A stretch of DNA of 64,000 nt from Pseudomonas sp. (lineage in GTDB: Bacteria > Pseudomonadota > Gammaproteobacteria > Pseudomonadales > Pseudomonadaceae), in NCBI RefSeq assembly GCF_028293835.1, contig NZ_JAQGNX010000011.1:24469-88468 (forward strand), in the 5' to 3' direction. This document shows positions 49,698 through 59,778 of this stretch, one piece after another (within the stretch, counting starts at the first letter, position 1; every line of letters begins with the position of its first letter). The notes beneath the pieces are model-generated. The model was given only the letters and a program-made list of their open reading frames with translations. It did not search any database and had not been told where the DNA came from. The translations under genes were made by a program, and so were the position numbers.

Positions 49698-50189
49698 ATG
49701 GCCACCCAGGACAACCCACCACTGAGCCCTGCCCCGCTGGACCGCATCGACGAAGCGATTCTCGATGTGCTGCGCCATGACGGCCGTATTACTTACGAAA
49801 AGCTTTCGACACTGGTTCACCTGACACCCAGGCCTTGCCTTGAGCGCGTGCGCAAACTCGAACGACGCGGTGTGATTCGCGGCTACGGCGCGCTTATTGA
49901 CCTCAAAGTGATATCGCCGGGCCTGTCACTGCTGGTCATGGTCGCCCTTTCCAACCAAAGCGGCCGAGCGGCACAAAAAGCCTTCGAAGCCTGCATCAAA
50001 GCCTGCCCCCAGGTATTCGGCTGCCAACTCATCAGCGGCACCTTCGACTACAGCCTGCGCATGCGCTGCCGCGACATGGAACACTACCGCGTGCTCAGCG
50101 AAACCTGGCTGAACAACAGCGAACTGCACATCGACAAGCTGGTGGCGCACCCGGAATTGGCCGATGTGAAAAGTGGGGTCGGGTTTTAG
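49698..50189 (+). CDS. Lrp/AsnC-family transcriptional regulator
   Basis: 163 aa from ATG 49698 (TTG 49683 would add five residues). N-terminal HTH (DRIDEAILDVLRHDGRITYE, LSTLVHLTPRPCLERVRKLE) and a RAM/ACT-like C-terminal ligand domain (VMVALSNQSG, CPQVFGCQLISGTFDYSLRM). It lies inside the hut cluster, between hutD and hutU, and may be a local amino-acid-responsive regulator, which is inference from position. Confidence 0.85.
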   Translation: MATQDNPPLSPAPLDRIDEAILDVLRHDGRITYEKLSTLVHLTPRPCLERVRKLERRGVIRGYGALIDLKVISPGLSLLVMVALSNQSGRAAQKAFEACIKACPQVFGCQLISGTFDYSLRMRCRDMEHYRVLSETWLNNSELHIDKLVAHPELADVKSGVGF

Positions 50190-50405
50190 AATTGGTATAG
50201 GCAGCCTTTACTTAAATGCGCTTTCGGGCGCACCAACCCCTCGCACATTGTTACCGAACGCCCCAGCACGGCGCAAAACAGCGCATCGGTAGGCGCGTCG
50301 AGCCGTGCACAGGGACACCGCTCATCTCTTTTAAACCCTCTAGAACCCTTCTATTCCGGGCTCTTCGCCGCATTCAACAACTTTCTTGTAGACCTGCAAA
50401 TGAAG

Positions 50406-50423
50406 TTGGTCTTACGATTGCAT
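50406..50423 (+). promoter_or_regulatory. Sigma-54 (-24/-12) promoter of hutU
   Basis: TTGGTCTTACGATTGCAT has GG and GC exactly 10 nt apart and a TTGCA -12 box. Sigma-54, with CbrB or NtrC, is known to drive hut in P. fluorescens. The 394-bp gap 50190-50583 holds this site, the HutC operator and the hutU leader; no gene seen. Confidence 0.75.
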
Positions 50424-50426
50424 ATG

Positions 50427-50440
50427 CTTGTATGTACAAG
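50427..50440. promoter_or_regulatory. HutC operator of the hutU promoter
   Basis: CTTGTATGTACAAG: half-sites CTTGTA and TACAAG are perfectly inverted around TG, containing TGTA-N2-TACA. It covers the expected start point of the sigma-54 promoter about 11 nt downstream of the -12 GC. Confidence 0.8.
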
Positions 50441-50583
50441 TAAAGATGTGTGCGTATGGCCACCACGGTAACCACCCCGTTCGCTCATGCATCCGAACGA
50501 TGAATTTACTGGTTTAACCCGTTTCGTCTGTTTCGAAGAAATCGACACAGACCGGCTTACCCATTTTGCTGAGGAGTTTTTTT

Positions 50584-52281
50584 GTGACTGACAATAACCA
50601 CTGGACCCCGGAAACCTGGACTCGCCATCGTGACGTTGAAGTCCGTGCTGCACGTGGGAACAAGCTGACCGCCAAGAGCTGGATGACCGAAGCGCCGCTG
50701 CGGATGTTGATGAACAACCTCGACCCCGAAGTCGCCGAAAACCCGAAAGAGCTCGTGGTTTACGGTGGGATTGGCCGCGCAGCGCGTAACTGGGAATGTT
50801 ACGACAAGATCGTGGAAAGCCTGACCAACCTGAACGATGACGAAACCCTGCTGGTGCAGTCCGGCAAGCCAGTCGGCGTGTTCAAGACTCACAGCAACGC
50901 GCCACGGGTGCTGATCGCCAACTCGAATCTGGTGCCACATTGGGCCAGCTGGGAACATTTCAACGAGCTGGATGCCAAGGGCCTGGCCATGTATGGTCAG
51001 ATGACTGCCGGCAGCTGGATCTACATCGGTAGCCAGGGCATCGTTCAAGGCACTTACGAAACCTTCGTCGAAGCCGGTCGCCAACACTACAACGGCAGCC
51101 TGAAAGGCAAATGGGTACTGACTGCCGGCCTGGGTGGCATGGGTGGCGCACAGCCCCTGGCCGCTGGCATGGCCGGTGCGTCTTCGCTGAACATCGAATG
51201 CCAACAGAGCCGCATCGATTTCCGCCTCAAAACCCGTTATGTCGACGAACAAGCGGTGGATCTCGACGACGCGCTGGCGCGTCTGGCCAAATACACCGCT
51301 GAAGGCAAAGCGATTTCCATCGCGCTGTGTGGCAACGCTGCTGAAATCCTGCCGGAAATGGTTCGTCGCGGCGTGCGCCCGGACATGGTCACCGACCAGA
51401 CCAGCGCCCACGATCCACTCAATGGTTACCTGCCAGCTGGCTGGACTTGGGAAGAGTACCGCGCGCGTTCAGTGACTGAGCCTGCGAACGTGGTCAAGGC
51501 CGCCAAGCAATCGATGGCGGTTCACGTCCAGGCGATGCTGGACTTCCAGAAAGCCGGCGTGCCGACCTTCGACTACGGCAACAACATCCGTCAGATGGCC
51601 AAAGAAGAAGGCGTGGCGAACGCGTTCGACTTCCCAGGCTTCGTACCGGCTTACATCCGTCCGTTGTTCTGCCGTGGCGTAGGACCTTTCCGCTGGGCCG
51701 CGCTGTCTGGCGATCCGCAGGACATCTACAAAACTGACGCTAAGGTCAAAGAACTGATTCCTGACGACGCCCATCTGCACAACTGGCTGGACATGGCCCG
51801 CGAGCGTATTGCGTTCCAAGGCCTGCCAGCCCGTATTTGCTGGGTTGGCCTGGGCCAGCGCGCCAAGCTGGGTCTGGCGTTTAATGAAATGGTGCGCAGC
51901 GGTGAGTTGTCGGCACCGGTGGTGATCGGTCGTGACCACCTGGATTCCGGTTCAGTGGCCAGCCCGAACCGCGAAACCGAGTCCATGCAAGACGGTTCCG
52001 ATGCGGTGTCTGACTGGCCATTACTGAATGCGCTGCTCAACACCGCCAGCGGCGCAACCTGGGTGTCCTTACACCATGGCGGCGGCGTCGGCATGGGTTT
52101 CTCGCAGCACTCGGGCATGGTGATCGTCTGTGACGGTACGGATGAAGCGGCCGAGCGTATCGCTCGCGTACTGCACAACGACCCGGCGACTGGCGTTATG
52201 CGCCATGCCGATGCGGGTTATCAGATCGCCATCGATTGCGCCAATGAGCAGGGTTTGAACCTGCCGATGCTTAATCGCTGA
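50584..52281 (+). CDS. hutU: Urocanate hydratase
   Basis: 565 aa from GTG 50584 behind GAGGAG; the longer in-frame reading adds six atypical residues. Converts urocanate to imidazolonepropionate using tightly bound [43 protein letters not shown] (NAD-binding) and [19 protein letters not shown] are family hallmarks. An almost complete CA motif (ACAATAACCA) is at its 5' end, compatible with Crc control. Confidence 0.97.
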   Translation: MTDNNHWTPETWTRHRDVEVRAARGNKLTAKSWMTEAPLRMLMNNLDPEVAENPKELVVYGGIGRAARNWECYDKIVESLTNLNDDETLLVQSGKPVGVFKTHSNAPRVLIANSNLVPHWASWEHFNELDAKGLAMYGQMTAGSWIYIGSQGIVQGTYETFVEAGRQHYNGSLKGKWVLTAGLGGMGGAQPLAAGMAGASSLNIECQQSRIDFRLKTRYVDEQAVDLDDALARLAKYTAEGKAISIALCGNAAEILPEMVRRGVRPDMVTDQTSAHDPLNGYLPAGWTWEEYRARSVTEPANVVKAAKQSMAVHVQAMLDFQKAGVPTFDYGNNIRQMAKEEGVANAFDFPGFVPAYIRPLFCRGVGPFRWAALSGDPQDIYKTDAKVKELIPDDAHLHNWLDMARERIAFQGLPARICWVGLGQRAKLGLAFNEMVRSGELSAPVVIGRDHLDSGSVASPNRETESMQDGSDAVSDWPLLNALLNTASGATWVSLHHGGGVGMGFSQHSGMVIVCDGTDEAAERIARVLHNDPATGVMRHADAGYQIAIDCANEQGLNLPMLNR

Positions 52282-52297
52282 GAGATATTGCTGTACC

Positions 52298-52376
52298 TGT
52301 AGGAGCCAACTTGTTGGCGAGGCGGTTGACGGTGACCACCACGTCGAATGTCTCGCCAACAAGTTAATTCCTACAG
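52298..52376. repeat. Family B REPIN
   Basis: TGTAGGAGCCAACTTGTTGG and a slightly decayed right copy ending 52376, between hutU and the NCS1 permease gene. Confidence 0.8.
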
Positions 52377-52420
52377 GGTCTCCCGAAATTCCTTCCGCAT
52401 TCCCCCATAGAGGTGGTCGC

Positions 52421-53890
52421 ATGGCTGTTCCAGATGATCGCGTTGCAAACCAATCCCTGATCGAAAGGCGTTCGATCGATTACATCCCGGACGGGGAAAG
52501 ACACGGTCGTCTGTTCAGTCAGTTCACCTTGTGGCTCGGCGCCAACCTGCAAATCACGGCCATCGTCACCGGGGCGTTGGCCGTGGTGTTGGGCGGTGAT
52601 GTGTTTTGGTCACTGGTCGGCTTATTGATCGGCCAATTGCTGGGCGGCGGCGTGATGGCGCTGCATGCCGCGCAAGGTCCCAAGCTGGGCCTGCCGCAGA
52701 TGATCTCCAGCCGTGTGCAATTTGGCGTATACGGCGCCGTGATCCCGCTGGTCCTGGTGTGCCTGATGTACATCGGCTTTTCCGCCAGCGGTTCGGTGCT
52801 TGCCGGGCAAGCGGTGGCGCAGCTGATTCATGTACCCGACTGGCAAGGCATCCTGATTTTCGCCGCGCTGATCGTGGTCGCAACGATTTTTGGCTACCGG
52901 GTGATTCACGTGATTGGCCGGGTGGCGAGTGTGATCGGCATCGTCGCGTTTGTTTACCTGTTTGGCGCTTTGCTCGCGGGCAATGACATCGGCGCGCTGT
53001 TGGGCAACAAGCATTTCTCACTGGCCAGTTTCCTGTTGGCGATTTCACTGTCAGCGTCCTGGCAGATCGCATTCGGCCCTTACGTGGCCGACTATTCGCG
53101 TTATTTACCGCGCAGTACTTCGGCGGTAAAAACATTCTGGGCAGTGGGTTTGGGTTCGGTAATTGGCGCACAAGCGTCGATGGTGTTCGGCGTGTTTGCT
53201 GCGGCGCTCGCCGGCAAAACCTTCGCCCACCACGAAGTCTCCTTCATCGTCAGCCTCGGCGGCACCGGCGTGGTAGCGGCTTTGCTGTACTTCAGCGTGG
53301 CGTTTGGCAAGGTCACCATCACCACCCTCAACGCCTACGGCAGCTTCATGTCGATTGCGACCATCGTCAGTGGCTTTCGCGGTAACCGGCACATCTCCAG
53401 CGGCCTGCGCCTGACCTACATCTTCGGCATGGTCAGCATTGCAACGCTGCTCGCATTGCTCGGCAAAGACTCGTTCCTCAAGGATTTCTCGGCATTCATC
53501 CTGTTCCTGCTGGCGTTCTTCACGCCATGGAGTGCGATCAATCTGGTGGACTTCTATTGCGTTACCAAAGAACGTTACGACATCCCGGCGCTGTCCGACC
53601 CCGATGGCCGTTACGGTCGCTGGAACTGGATTGGCATCGGTGTCTACGTGTTCGGTGTATTGATCCAAATGCCGTTCATTTCCACGCAGTTCTACACCGG
53701 CCCGCTGGTGTTGCCCCTGGGTGATACCGACATTTCCTGGATCATCGGCCTGATCGTACCCGCCGTCGTTTATTACCTGATTGCAAAGAAATGGCACGGC
53801 GCAATTCCGGATCGGCTGGTTTTACCGGAGGAAAGCGGCAGCACCCAAATCCCCGAAACGGCTTCACGGGCACAGCCAGCAATGAACTGA
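52421..53890 (+). CDS. hutTu: NCS1-family permease, probable urocanate transporter
   Basis: 489 aa with about 12 membrane helices. ERRSIDYIPDGERHGRLFSQ, then FTLWLGANLQITAIVTGAL (helix 1) matches the nucleobase:cation symporter (CodB/Fur) family. Position in the cluster matches the P. fluorescens hut urocanate permease; substrate assignment is from that context. The N-terminal motif LWLGANLQ is well conserved in NCS1. Confidence 0.8.
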   Translation: MAVPDDRVANQSLIERRSIDYIPDGERHGRLFSQFTLWLGANLQITAIVTGALAVVLGGDVFWSLVGLLIGQLLGGGVMALHAAQGPKLGLPQMISSRVQFGVYGAVIPLVLVCLMYIGFSASGSVLAGQAVAQLIHVPDWQGILIFAALIVVATIFGYRVIHVIGRVASVIGIVAFVYLFGALLAGNDIGALLGNKHFSLASFLLAISLSASWQIAFGPYVADYSRYLPRSTSAVKTFWAVGLGSVIGAQASMVFGVFAAALAGKTFAHHEVSFIVSLGGTGVVAALLYFSVAFGKVTITTLNAYGSFMSIATIVSGFRGNRHISSGLRLTYIFGMVSIATLLALLGKDSFLKDFSAFILFLLAFFTPWSAINLVDFYCVTKERYDIPALSDPDGRYGRWNWIGIGVYVFGVLIQMPFISTQFYTGPLVLPLGDTDISWIIGLIVPAVVYYLIAKKWHGAIPDRLVLPEESGSTQIPETASRAQPAMN

Positions 53891-54080
53891 CGGGCATAGA
53901 ATGCACTCGTTAATGGGAGCGACAGTGACCGCCGAAGCGATTCGGCGGGCTGAAACGGCAGGCGTGTTCATGGGTTCGTTAAAGACGAATCAATTCTGGA
54001 CGACCAAACTAAGCCGCGAATCGCCTACGCTGATCGGCCTGACCGCCGCTTCGCTACTCCTACTTGATCGAGAGCCTTCT

Positions 54081-54932
54081 ATGTTCCCTGAAAGCTTCAC
54101 TTTCTCTATCGCCGACTGGGTCAACCGATGGGTCGACACGCTGGTGACGAATTATGGCGACGTGTTTCGTCAGATCTCGGACACCTTATTGTGGGCCATC
54201 GTCAATCTGGAAGCCCTGCTGCGCCTGGCGCCCTGGTGGCTGATGTTGGCGATTGTCGGCGCTATCGCATGGCACGCAACGCGCAAACTAATCACGACAG
54301 TCGTGATTGTGGGCTTGCTGTTCCTGGTAGGTGCCGTAGGCCTATGGGACAAGTTGATGCAAACCCTCGCCCTGATGCTGGTGGCGACAATTATTTCGGT
54401 AGCCATCGCCATTCCGCTGGGTATCCTTTCGGCCCGCAGTAACCGCCTGCGCTCGATGTTAATGCCATTGCTGGACATCATGCAGACCATGCCCAGCTTC
54501 GTGTACCTGATTCCAGTGCTGATGCTGTTCGGTCTGGGCAAGGTCCCGGCGATTTTCGCCACGGTGATTTACGCCGCGCCGCCGCTGATCCGTCTGACTG
54601 ATCTGGGCATTCGTCAGGTGGACGGCGAGGTGATGGAAGCAATCAATGCGTTTGGTGCCAATCGCTGGCAACAATTGTTCGGCGTACAGTTACCACTGGC
54701 GCTGCCGAGCATCATGGCCGGGATCAACCAGACCACAATGATGGCCCTGTCCATGGTGGTGATCGCCTCGATGATTGGGGCACGGGGGCTGGGTGAAGAC
54801 GTCCTGGTGGGAATTCAGACCCTCAACGTCGGCAAAGGACTGGAAGCCGGTCTGGCCATCGTGATTCTGGCGGTGGTGATCGACCGCATCACCCAGGCCT
54901 ATGGGCGGCCGAGGCATGAGGCAAACACATGA
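54081..54932 (+). CDS. hutW: Histidine ABC transporter permease (ProW-like)
   Basis: 283-aa membrane permease of the glycine-betaine/proline type, with about six helices and the EAA-like loop FGANRWQQLFGVQLPLALPS. ATG 54081 chosen; the 60-codon extension upstream lacks homology. Overlaps hutV by ATGA. No cognate binding-protein gene precedes it. Confidence 0.87.
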   Translation: MFPESFTFSIADWVNRWVDTLVTNYGDVFRQISDTLLWAIVNLEALLRLAPWWLMLAIVGAIAWHATRKLITTVVIVGLLFLVGAVGLWDKLMQTLALMLVATIISVAIAIPLGILSARSNRLRSMLMPLLDIMQTMPSFVYLIPVLMLFGLGKVPAIFATVIYAAPPLIRLTDLGIRQVDGEVMEAINAFGANRWQQLFGVQLPLALPSIMAGINQTTMMALSMVVIASMIGARGLGEDVLVGIQTLNVGKGLEAGLAIVILAVVIDRITQAYGRPRHEANT

Positions 54933-55756
54933 GCGAAGCGATAAGCAAAATCGTCCTCAACAACGTGTTTAAAATTTTCGGCGATCGTTCGGCGGACGCC
55001 CTGCGGATGATTGAAGAACAGAAGACCAAGGATCAGGTGCTGGCGGAAACCGGTTGCGTGGTGGGGGTCAACAATTTATCGCTGTCCATCGACAGCGGCG
55101 AAATCTTCGTGATCATGGGCTTGTCCGGCTCGGGTAAATCAACCCTGGTCCGCCATATCAACCGCCTGATCGACCCCACCAGCGGGCAGATTCTGGTAGA
55201 CGGTGAAGACATTCTCAGTTTCGATATGGAAGCCTTGCGCCAATTCCGCCGACACAAAATCAGCATGGTATTTCAGAGCTTCGGCCTGCTGCCACACAAG
55301 ACCGTGCTGGACAACGTGGCCTACGGCCTGAAAGTTCGCGGCGAATCCAAGGAGTTTTGCGTCGAGCGCGCCATGCATTGGATCGGCGCTGTGGACCTCA
55401 AAGGCTACGAACAGAAATACCCGCATCAGCTGTCCGGTGGCATGCGCCAGCGCGTCGGCCTGGCCCGCGCGCTAGCCGCCGACACCGACATTATTTTGAT
55501 GGACGAAGCGTTCAGCGCCCTTGATCCATTGATCCGCGCCGAGATGCAAGAACAGTTGCTGGCGCTGCAAGCCAGCCTGCATAAAACCATCGTATTCATC
55601 ACCCATGATCTCGACGAAGCCGTGCGCATCGGCAACCGCATTGCCATCCTCAAGGACGGCCAATTGATCCAGGTGGGTACGCCCAGAGAAATTCTATATT
55701 CCCCCGCCGACGAATACGTAAACCGCTTCGTCCAACGGCGGGTCGCCACCCTTTAA
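54929..55756 (+). CDS. hutV: Histidine ABC transporter ATP-binding protein (ProV-like)
   Basis: 275 aa. Walker A GLSGSGKSTL, signature LSGGMRQRVGLARALAAD, Walker B IILMDEAFSALDP, H-loop FITHDLDEAVRI. ProV-like N-terminal region with no CBS domains. Works with HutW; 12 bp before hutH. Confidence 0.92.
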   Translation: MSEAISKIVLNNVFKIFGDRSADALRMIEEQKTKDQVLAETGCVVGVNNLSLSIDSGEIFVIMGLSGSGKSTLVRHINRLIDPTSGQILVDGEDILSFDMEALRQFRRHKISMVFQSFGLLPHKTVLDNVAYGLKVRGESKEFCVERAMHWIGAVDLKGYEQKYPHQLSGGMRQRVGLARALAADTDIILMDEAFSALDPLIRAEMQEQLLALQASLHKTIVFITHDLDEAVRIGNRIAILKDGQLIQVGTPREILYSPADEYVNRFVQRRVATL

Positions 55757-55768
55757 TGGAGCAATGAC

Positions 55769-57301
55769 GTGACTGACCTGAACCTGATTCCCGGCCAACT
55801 GACGTTGGCGCAACTGCGGGAGATTTATCATCACCCGGTCACCCTTCGCCTGCACGAAAGCGCCTCGCAACAGATCGAGAACAGCGTGGCCTGCGTCGAG
55901 CAAATCCTTGCTGAAGACCGCACCGCCTACGGTATTAACACCGGTTTCGGGCTGCTGGCCTCGACACGTATCGCCAGCGAAGACCTGGAAAACCTACAGC
56001 GTTCGCTGGTGTTGTCCCACGCCGCCGGGATCGGTCAGCCCATCAGCGACGAACTGGTGCGGTTGGTCATGGTGCTCAAGGTCAACAGCCTCAGCCGTGG
56101 TTTTTCTGGCATTCGCCGCCAGGTCATCGATGCCTTGATCGCGCTGATCAACGCCGAGGTTTATCCCCACATTCCGCTCAAGGGTTCGGTGGGTGCATCC
56201 GGCGACCTCGCGCCATTGGCCCATATGTCGCTGGTACTGCTGGGTGAAGGCAAAGCCCGCTATAAGGGCGAATGGCTGGAAGCGACTGACGCTCTGGCCG
56301 TCGCGGGTCTGACACCGCTGACGCTGGCGGCAAAAGAAGGCCTGGCGCTGCTGAACGGTACTCAGGTGTCTACCGCGTTCGCGCTGCGCGGCCTGTTTGA
56401 AGGTGAGGATTTATTCGCGGCGGCCATGGCTTGTGGCGCCTTGACCGTAGAAGCGGTGTTGGGTTCGCGTGCACCATTCGACGCCCGAATTCATGCCGCC
56501 CGCGGCCAACGCGGCCAGATCGACGCCGCTGCCTGCTACCGCGACCTGCTGGGCGACAGCAGTGCGATTTCCGACTCGCACCGCGATTGCGACAAGGTTC
56601 AAGACCCGTACTCCCTGCGTTGCCAGCCGCAAGTCATGGGCGCGTGCCTGACCCAATTGCGTCAGGCCGCTGAAGTGCTGGGCATCGAAGCCAACGCCGT
56701 GTCGGACAACCCACTAGTGTTTGCCGCTGAAGGCGAAGTGATCTCGGGCGGTAACTTCCACGCCGAACCGGTGGCGATGGCTGCGGATAACCTGGCCCTG
56801 GCTTTCGCGGAAATCGGTGCCCTCAGCGAGCGCCGTATTTCGTTGATGATGGACAAACACATGTCGCAACTGCCGCCGTTCCTGGTGGCTAATGGCGGAG
56901 TCAACTCCGGCTTCATGATCGCCCAAGTGACCGCCGCCGCCTTGGCCAGCGAAAACAAAGCGTTGGCACATCCGCACAGCGTCGACAGCATTCCGACCTC
57001 GGCCAACCAGGAAGACCATGTGTCAATGGCGCCTGCTGCGGGCAAACGTTTGTGGGAAATGGCTGAAAACGTGCGTGGCATTCTCGCAGTGGAATGGCTG
57101 GCGGCTTGCCAGGGCCTGGACTTCCGCGAAGGCCTGAAAAGCTCTCCGAAGCTTGAGCAAGCGCGCACCGCCCTGCGCAGCAAAGTACCGTTCTACGATA
57201 AAGACCGTTTCTTCGCGCCGGACATCGAAGCGGCCATGCAGTTGTTGGCGTCCAATTGCTTGAACACGTTGGTGCCGGCGAAACTATTACCTAGCCTGTA
57301 A
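55769..57301 (+). CDS. hutH: Histidine ammonia-lyase
   Basis: First step: histidine to urocanate plus ammonia. 510 aa from GTG 55769 (GGAG). The MIO cofactor forms from A143-S144-G145 in [34 protein letters not shown] is also diagnostic. Single copy here. Confidence 0.97.
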   Translation: MTDLNLIPGQLTLAQLREIYHHPVTLRLHESASQQIENSVACVEQILAEDRTAYGINTGFGLLASTRIASEDLENLQRSLVLSHAAGIGQPISDELVRLVMVLKVNSLSRGFSGIRRQVIDALIALINAEVYPHIPLKGSVGASGDLAPLAHMSLVLLGEGKARYKGEWLEATDALAVAGLTPLTLAAKEGLALLNGTQVSTAFALRGLFEGEDLFAAAMACGALTVEAVLGSRAPFDARIHAARGQRGQIDAAACYRDLLGDSSAISDSHRDCDKVQDPYSLRCQPQVMGACLTQLRQAAEVLGIEANAVSDNPLVFAAEGEVISGGNFHAEPVAMAADNLALAFAEIGALSERRISLMMDKHMSQLPPFLVANGGVNSGFMIAQVTAAALASENKALAHPHSVDSIPTSANQEDHVSMAPAAGKRLWEMAENVRGILAVEWLAACQGLDFREGLKSSPKLEQARTALRSKVPFYDKDRFFAPDIEAAMQLLASNCLNTLVPAKLLPSL

Positions 57302-57343
57302 AACAACCTATTGGCGCTGGCGACCGGTCGCCGCACCAACCCC

Positions 57344-57420
57344 TGTAGGAGCCACCGTGTTGGCGAGGCGTTTTTTCCGGGCATACCCGCCGAACCTCTC
57401 GCCAACGTTGGCGCCTACAG
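57344..57420. repeat. Family B REPIN, partly decayed
   Basis: TGTAGGAGCCACCGTGTTGG and its inverted partner ending 57420, between hutH and hutI. Confidence 0.8.
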
Positions 57421-57448
57421 GAGAAATTATTCTCCTTGGAGACCGTAG

Positions 57449-58651
57449 ATGAAAACGCTCTGGAAGCACTGCCACGTTGCCAGCATGGCGGGCGGCGGTT
57501 ACTCGATTATTGAGGACGCCGCGATTGTGACGTCGGGCGAGCTGATCGAATGGATCGGGCCACAGGCCGATGCGCCGACTGAAGACTTCGCCGCCGTCGT
57601 CGATCTGGACGGCGCCTGGGTGACTCCCGGCTTGATCGACTGCCACACGCACACCGTGTTTGGTGGCAATCGCAGCGGCGAATTCGAGCAACGCTTGAAA
57701 GGCGTTAGCTATGCGCAAATCGCAGCGGCAGGTGGCGGCATCGCCAGCACCGTACGCGCCACCCGTGCCGCCAGCGAAGATGAACTCTTCGCCAGCGCCG
57801 AACAACGCCTCAAACGCTTGCTGCAAGACGGCGTCACCACCGTCGAAATCAAATCCGGCTACGGCCTGGACTTGGAAAATGAACGCAAAATTCTGCGGGT
57901 CATTCGGCGTCTGGGCACGCTCATGCCCGCCACGGTTCGAAGTACTTGCCTGGCCGCCCACGCGTTGCCCCCGGAATATAAAGACCGCTCCGACGACTAC
58001 ATTCACCATGTCTGCAGCGAGATGCTCCCGGCGTTGGCAGCGGAAGGCTTGGTGGATGCGGTGGACGCGTTCTGTGAATACCTGGCCTTTTCACCGGCAC
58101 AGGTCGAACAAGTCTTTATCTGTGCCGGCCAATTGGGTTTGCCGGTGAAGTTGCACGCCGAGCAGTTGTCATCGCTGGCAGGGTCGAGTTTGGCGGCGCG
58201 TTATCAAGCGTTGTCGGCTGACCATCTAGAGTTCATGACCGAGGCCGACGCCATGGCCATGGGCGCCGCCGGCACCGTTGCTGTATTGCTGCCGGGCGCG
58301 TATTACTTTCTGCGGGAAACCCAGTTGCCGCCGATGGATGCCCTGCGCAAGCATGGGGTGGATATCGCCATCGCCACCGACTTGAACCCCGGCACCTCGC
58401 CCGCGCTGTCCCTGCGTTTGATGCTGAACATGGCCTGCACGTTGTTTCGCATGACCCCGGAAGAAGCCTTGGCCGGCGTGACCATTAACGCGGCCAAAGC
58501 CTTGGGATTGGGCGACACCCATGGTTCGCTGGAAGTTGGCAAATTCGCCGATTTCGTGGCCTGGAAGATCGAACGGCCAGCGGATCTTGCGTACTGGCTG
58601 GGCGGCGATCTGGATAAACGGATCGTGCGCCATGGGATTGAGTCGGTCTGA
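57449..58651 (+). CDS. hutI: Imidazolonepropionase
   Basis: Opens the imidazolone ring to N-formimidoyl-glutamate. 400-aa amidohydrolase, metal-binding [37 protein letters not shown] and [15 protein letters not shown] before ATG 57449. Confidence 0.96.
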   Translation: MKTLWKHCHVASMAGGGYSIIEDAAIVTSGELIEWIGPQADAPTEDFAAVVDLDGAWVTPGLIDCHTHTVFGGNRSGEFEQRLKGVSYAQIAAAGGGIASTVRATRAASEDELFASAEQRLKRLLQDGVTTVEIKSGYGLDLENERKILRVIRRLGTLMPATVRSTCLAAHALPPEYKDRSDDYIHHVCSEMLPALAAEGLVDAVDAFCEYLAFSPAQVEQVFICAGQLGLPVKLHAEQLSSLAGSSLAARYQALSADHLEFMTEADAMAMGAAGTVAVLLPGAYYFLRETQLPPMDALRKHGVDIAIATDLNPGTSPALSLRLMLNMACTLFRMTPEEALAGVTINAAKALGLGDTHGSLEVGKFADFVAWKIERPADLAYWLGGDLDKRIVRHGIESV

Positions 58652-58661
58652 CTCGATCCCT

Positions 58662-58792
58662 TGTAGGAGCGCGCTTGCCCGCGATCGGCTGCGAAGCAGT
58701 CGTAAATCGGCAAATTCGGTTCTACCCGTTAGAACTTTTTTTCGGCATCTGGGACCGCTTCGCGCTCCATCGCGGGCAAGCGCGCTCCTACA
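58662..58792. repeat. Family C REPIN (TGTAGGAGCGCGCTTGCC)
   Basis: GTAGGAGCGCGCTTGCCC and its inverted copy 130 bp apart between hutI and hutG; the only family C element in the window. Confidence 0.85.
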
Positions 58793-58829
58793 TGAATTCG
58801 ATTGCAAACGTTTTAGACTGGAGGCATTT

Positions 58830-59633
58830 GTGGATAAGGTTCTGAATTTCAAACGCGGCCGGGTGCCTTTGCTGATCAGCATGCCCCATGGCGGATTGCA
58901 GCTGACCCCAGCCGTCAAAGCGGGCCTGGTAGACGCTGCGCAGAGTTTGCCGGACACCGACTGGCACATCCCGACACTGTACGACTTCGCTGAAGAACTG
59001 GGCGCCAGCACCTTGGCCGCCGAGTATTCGCGCTTCGTCATCGATCTCAATCGGCCATCGGACGACAAGCCGCTGTACGTTGGCGCTACCACAGGGCTGT
59101 ACCCGGCTATCCTTTTCGACGGCGAGCCGTTATTCCGGGAAGGCCAAGTACCCAGCGCCGAAGAACGCGCTACGTATCTGGAACAGGTCTGGACGCCGTA
59201 CCACCACACCTTGCAGCAAGAGTTGGCGCGGCTACGTGACGAGTTTGGCTATGCGCTGTTGTTCGATGCGCACTCGATTCGTGGTTCGATTCCACATTTG
59301 TTCGAAGGCCGCTTGCCAGACTTCAACCTCGGCACCTTCAATGGTTTGAGCTGCGACACCGAACTCGCCACGCTGTTGGAAGCCACCTGCGCCGCCGCCA
59401 GCGATTACACCCATGTACTCAACGGACGTTTTAAAGGCGGCCACATCACCCGCCATTACGGCGACCCGGCCAACAACATCCACGCCGTGCAACTGGAGCT
59501 GGCGCAGAGCACGTACATGGAAGAATACGAGCCGTTCAATTACCGCCCAGACTTGGCTGAGCCGACGCGACAGGTTCTGAAACAACTGCTGCAAGGAATG
59601 GTTGATTGGGGGCAGAAGCGCTATCCAAAGTAG
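58830..59633 (+). CDS. hutG: N-formylglutamate deformylase
   Basis: Final step: N-formylglutamate to formate plus glutamate; 267 aa from GTG 58830 (GGAGG). ISMPHGGLQLTPAV, VIDLNRPSDDKPLY, LLFDAHSIRGSIP and NNIHAVQLELAQSTYMEE are family motifs with the zinc ligands. Pairs with hutF in the Pseudomonas-type route. Confidence 0.95.
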   Translation: MDKVLNFKRGRVPLLISMPHGGLQLTPAVKAGLVDAAQSLPDTDWHIPTLYDFAEELGASTLAAEYSRFVIDLNRPSDDKPLYVGATTGLYPAILFDGEPLFREGQVPSAEERATYLEQVWTPYHHTLQQELARLRDEFGYALLFDAHSIRGSIPHLFEGRLPDFNLGTFNGLSCDTELATLLEATCAAASDYTHVLNGRFKGGHITRHYGDPANNIHAVQLELAQSTYMEEYEPFNYRPDLAEPTRQVLKQLLQGMVDWGQKRYPK

Positions 59634-59663
59634 ACACCGGATCTCGGTAAAATTACCTCAATC

Positions 59664-59754
59664 TGTAGGAACTGACTTATTGGCGATATCAATCGCGCTG
59701 CGGTGTTTCAGACAGACCGCGCCGTCTGCCCTATCGCCAACAAGTTGCCTACAG
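59664..59754. repeat. Degenerate family B REPIN
   Basis: TGTAGGAACTGACTTATTGG and ATCGCCAACAAGTTGCCTAC in inverted orientation between the convergent hutG and cadA genes. Confidence 0.65.
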
Positions 59755-59778
59755 AGGCAGGAGCGATCCTGGGTCCAT

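Noticed and set aside
53901..54080. Remnant of a hutX binding-protein gene upstream of hutW
   Set aside because: Translated frames show no signal peptide or binding-protein similarity; only an unsupported N-terminal extension of hutW.
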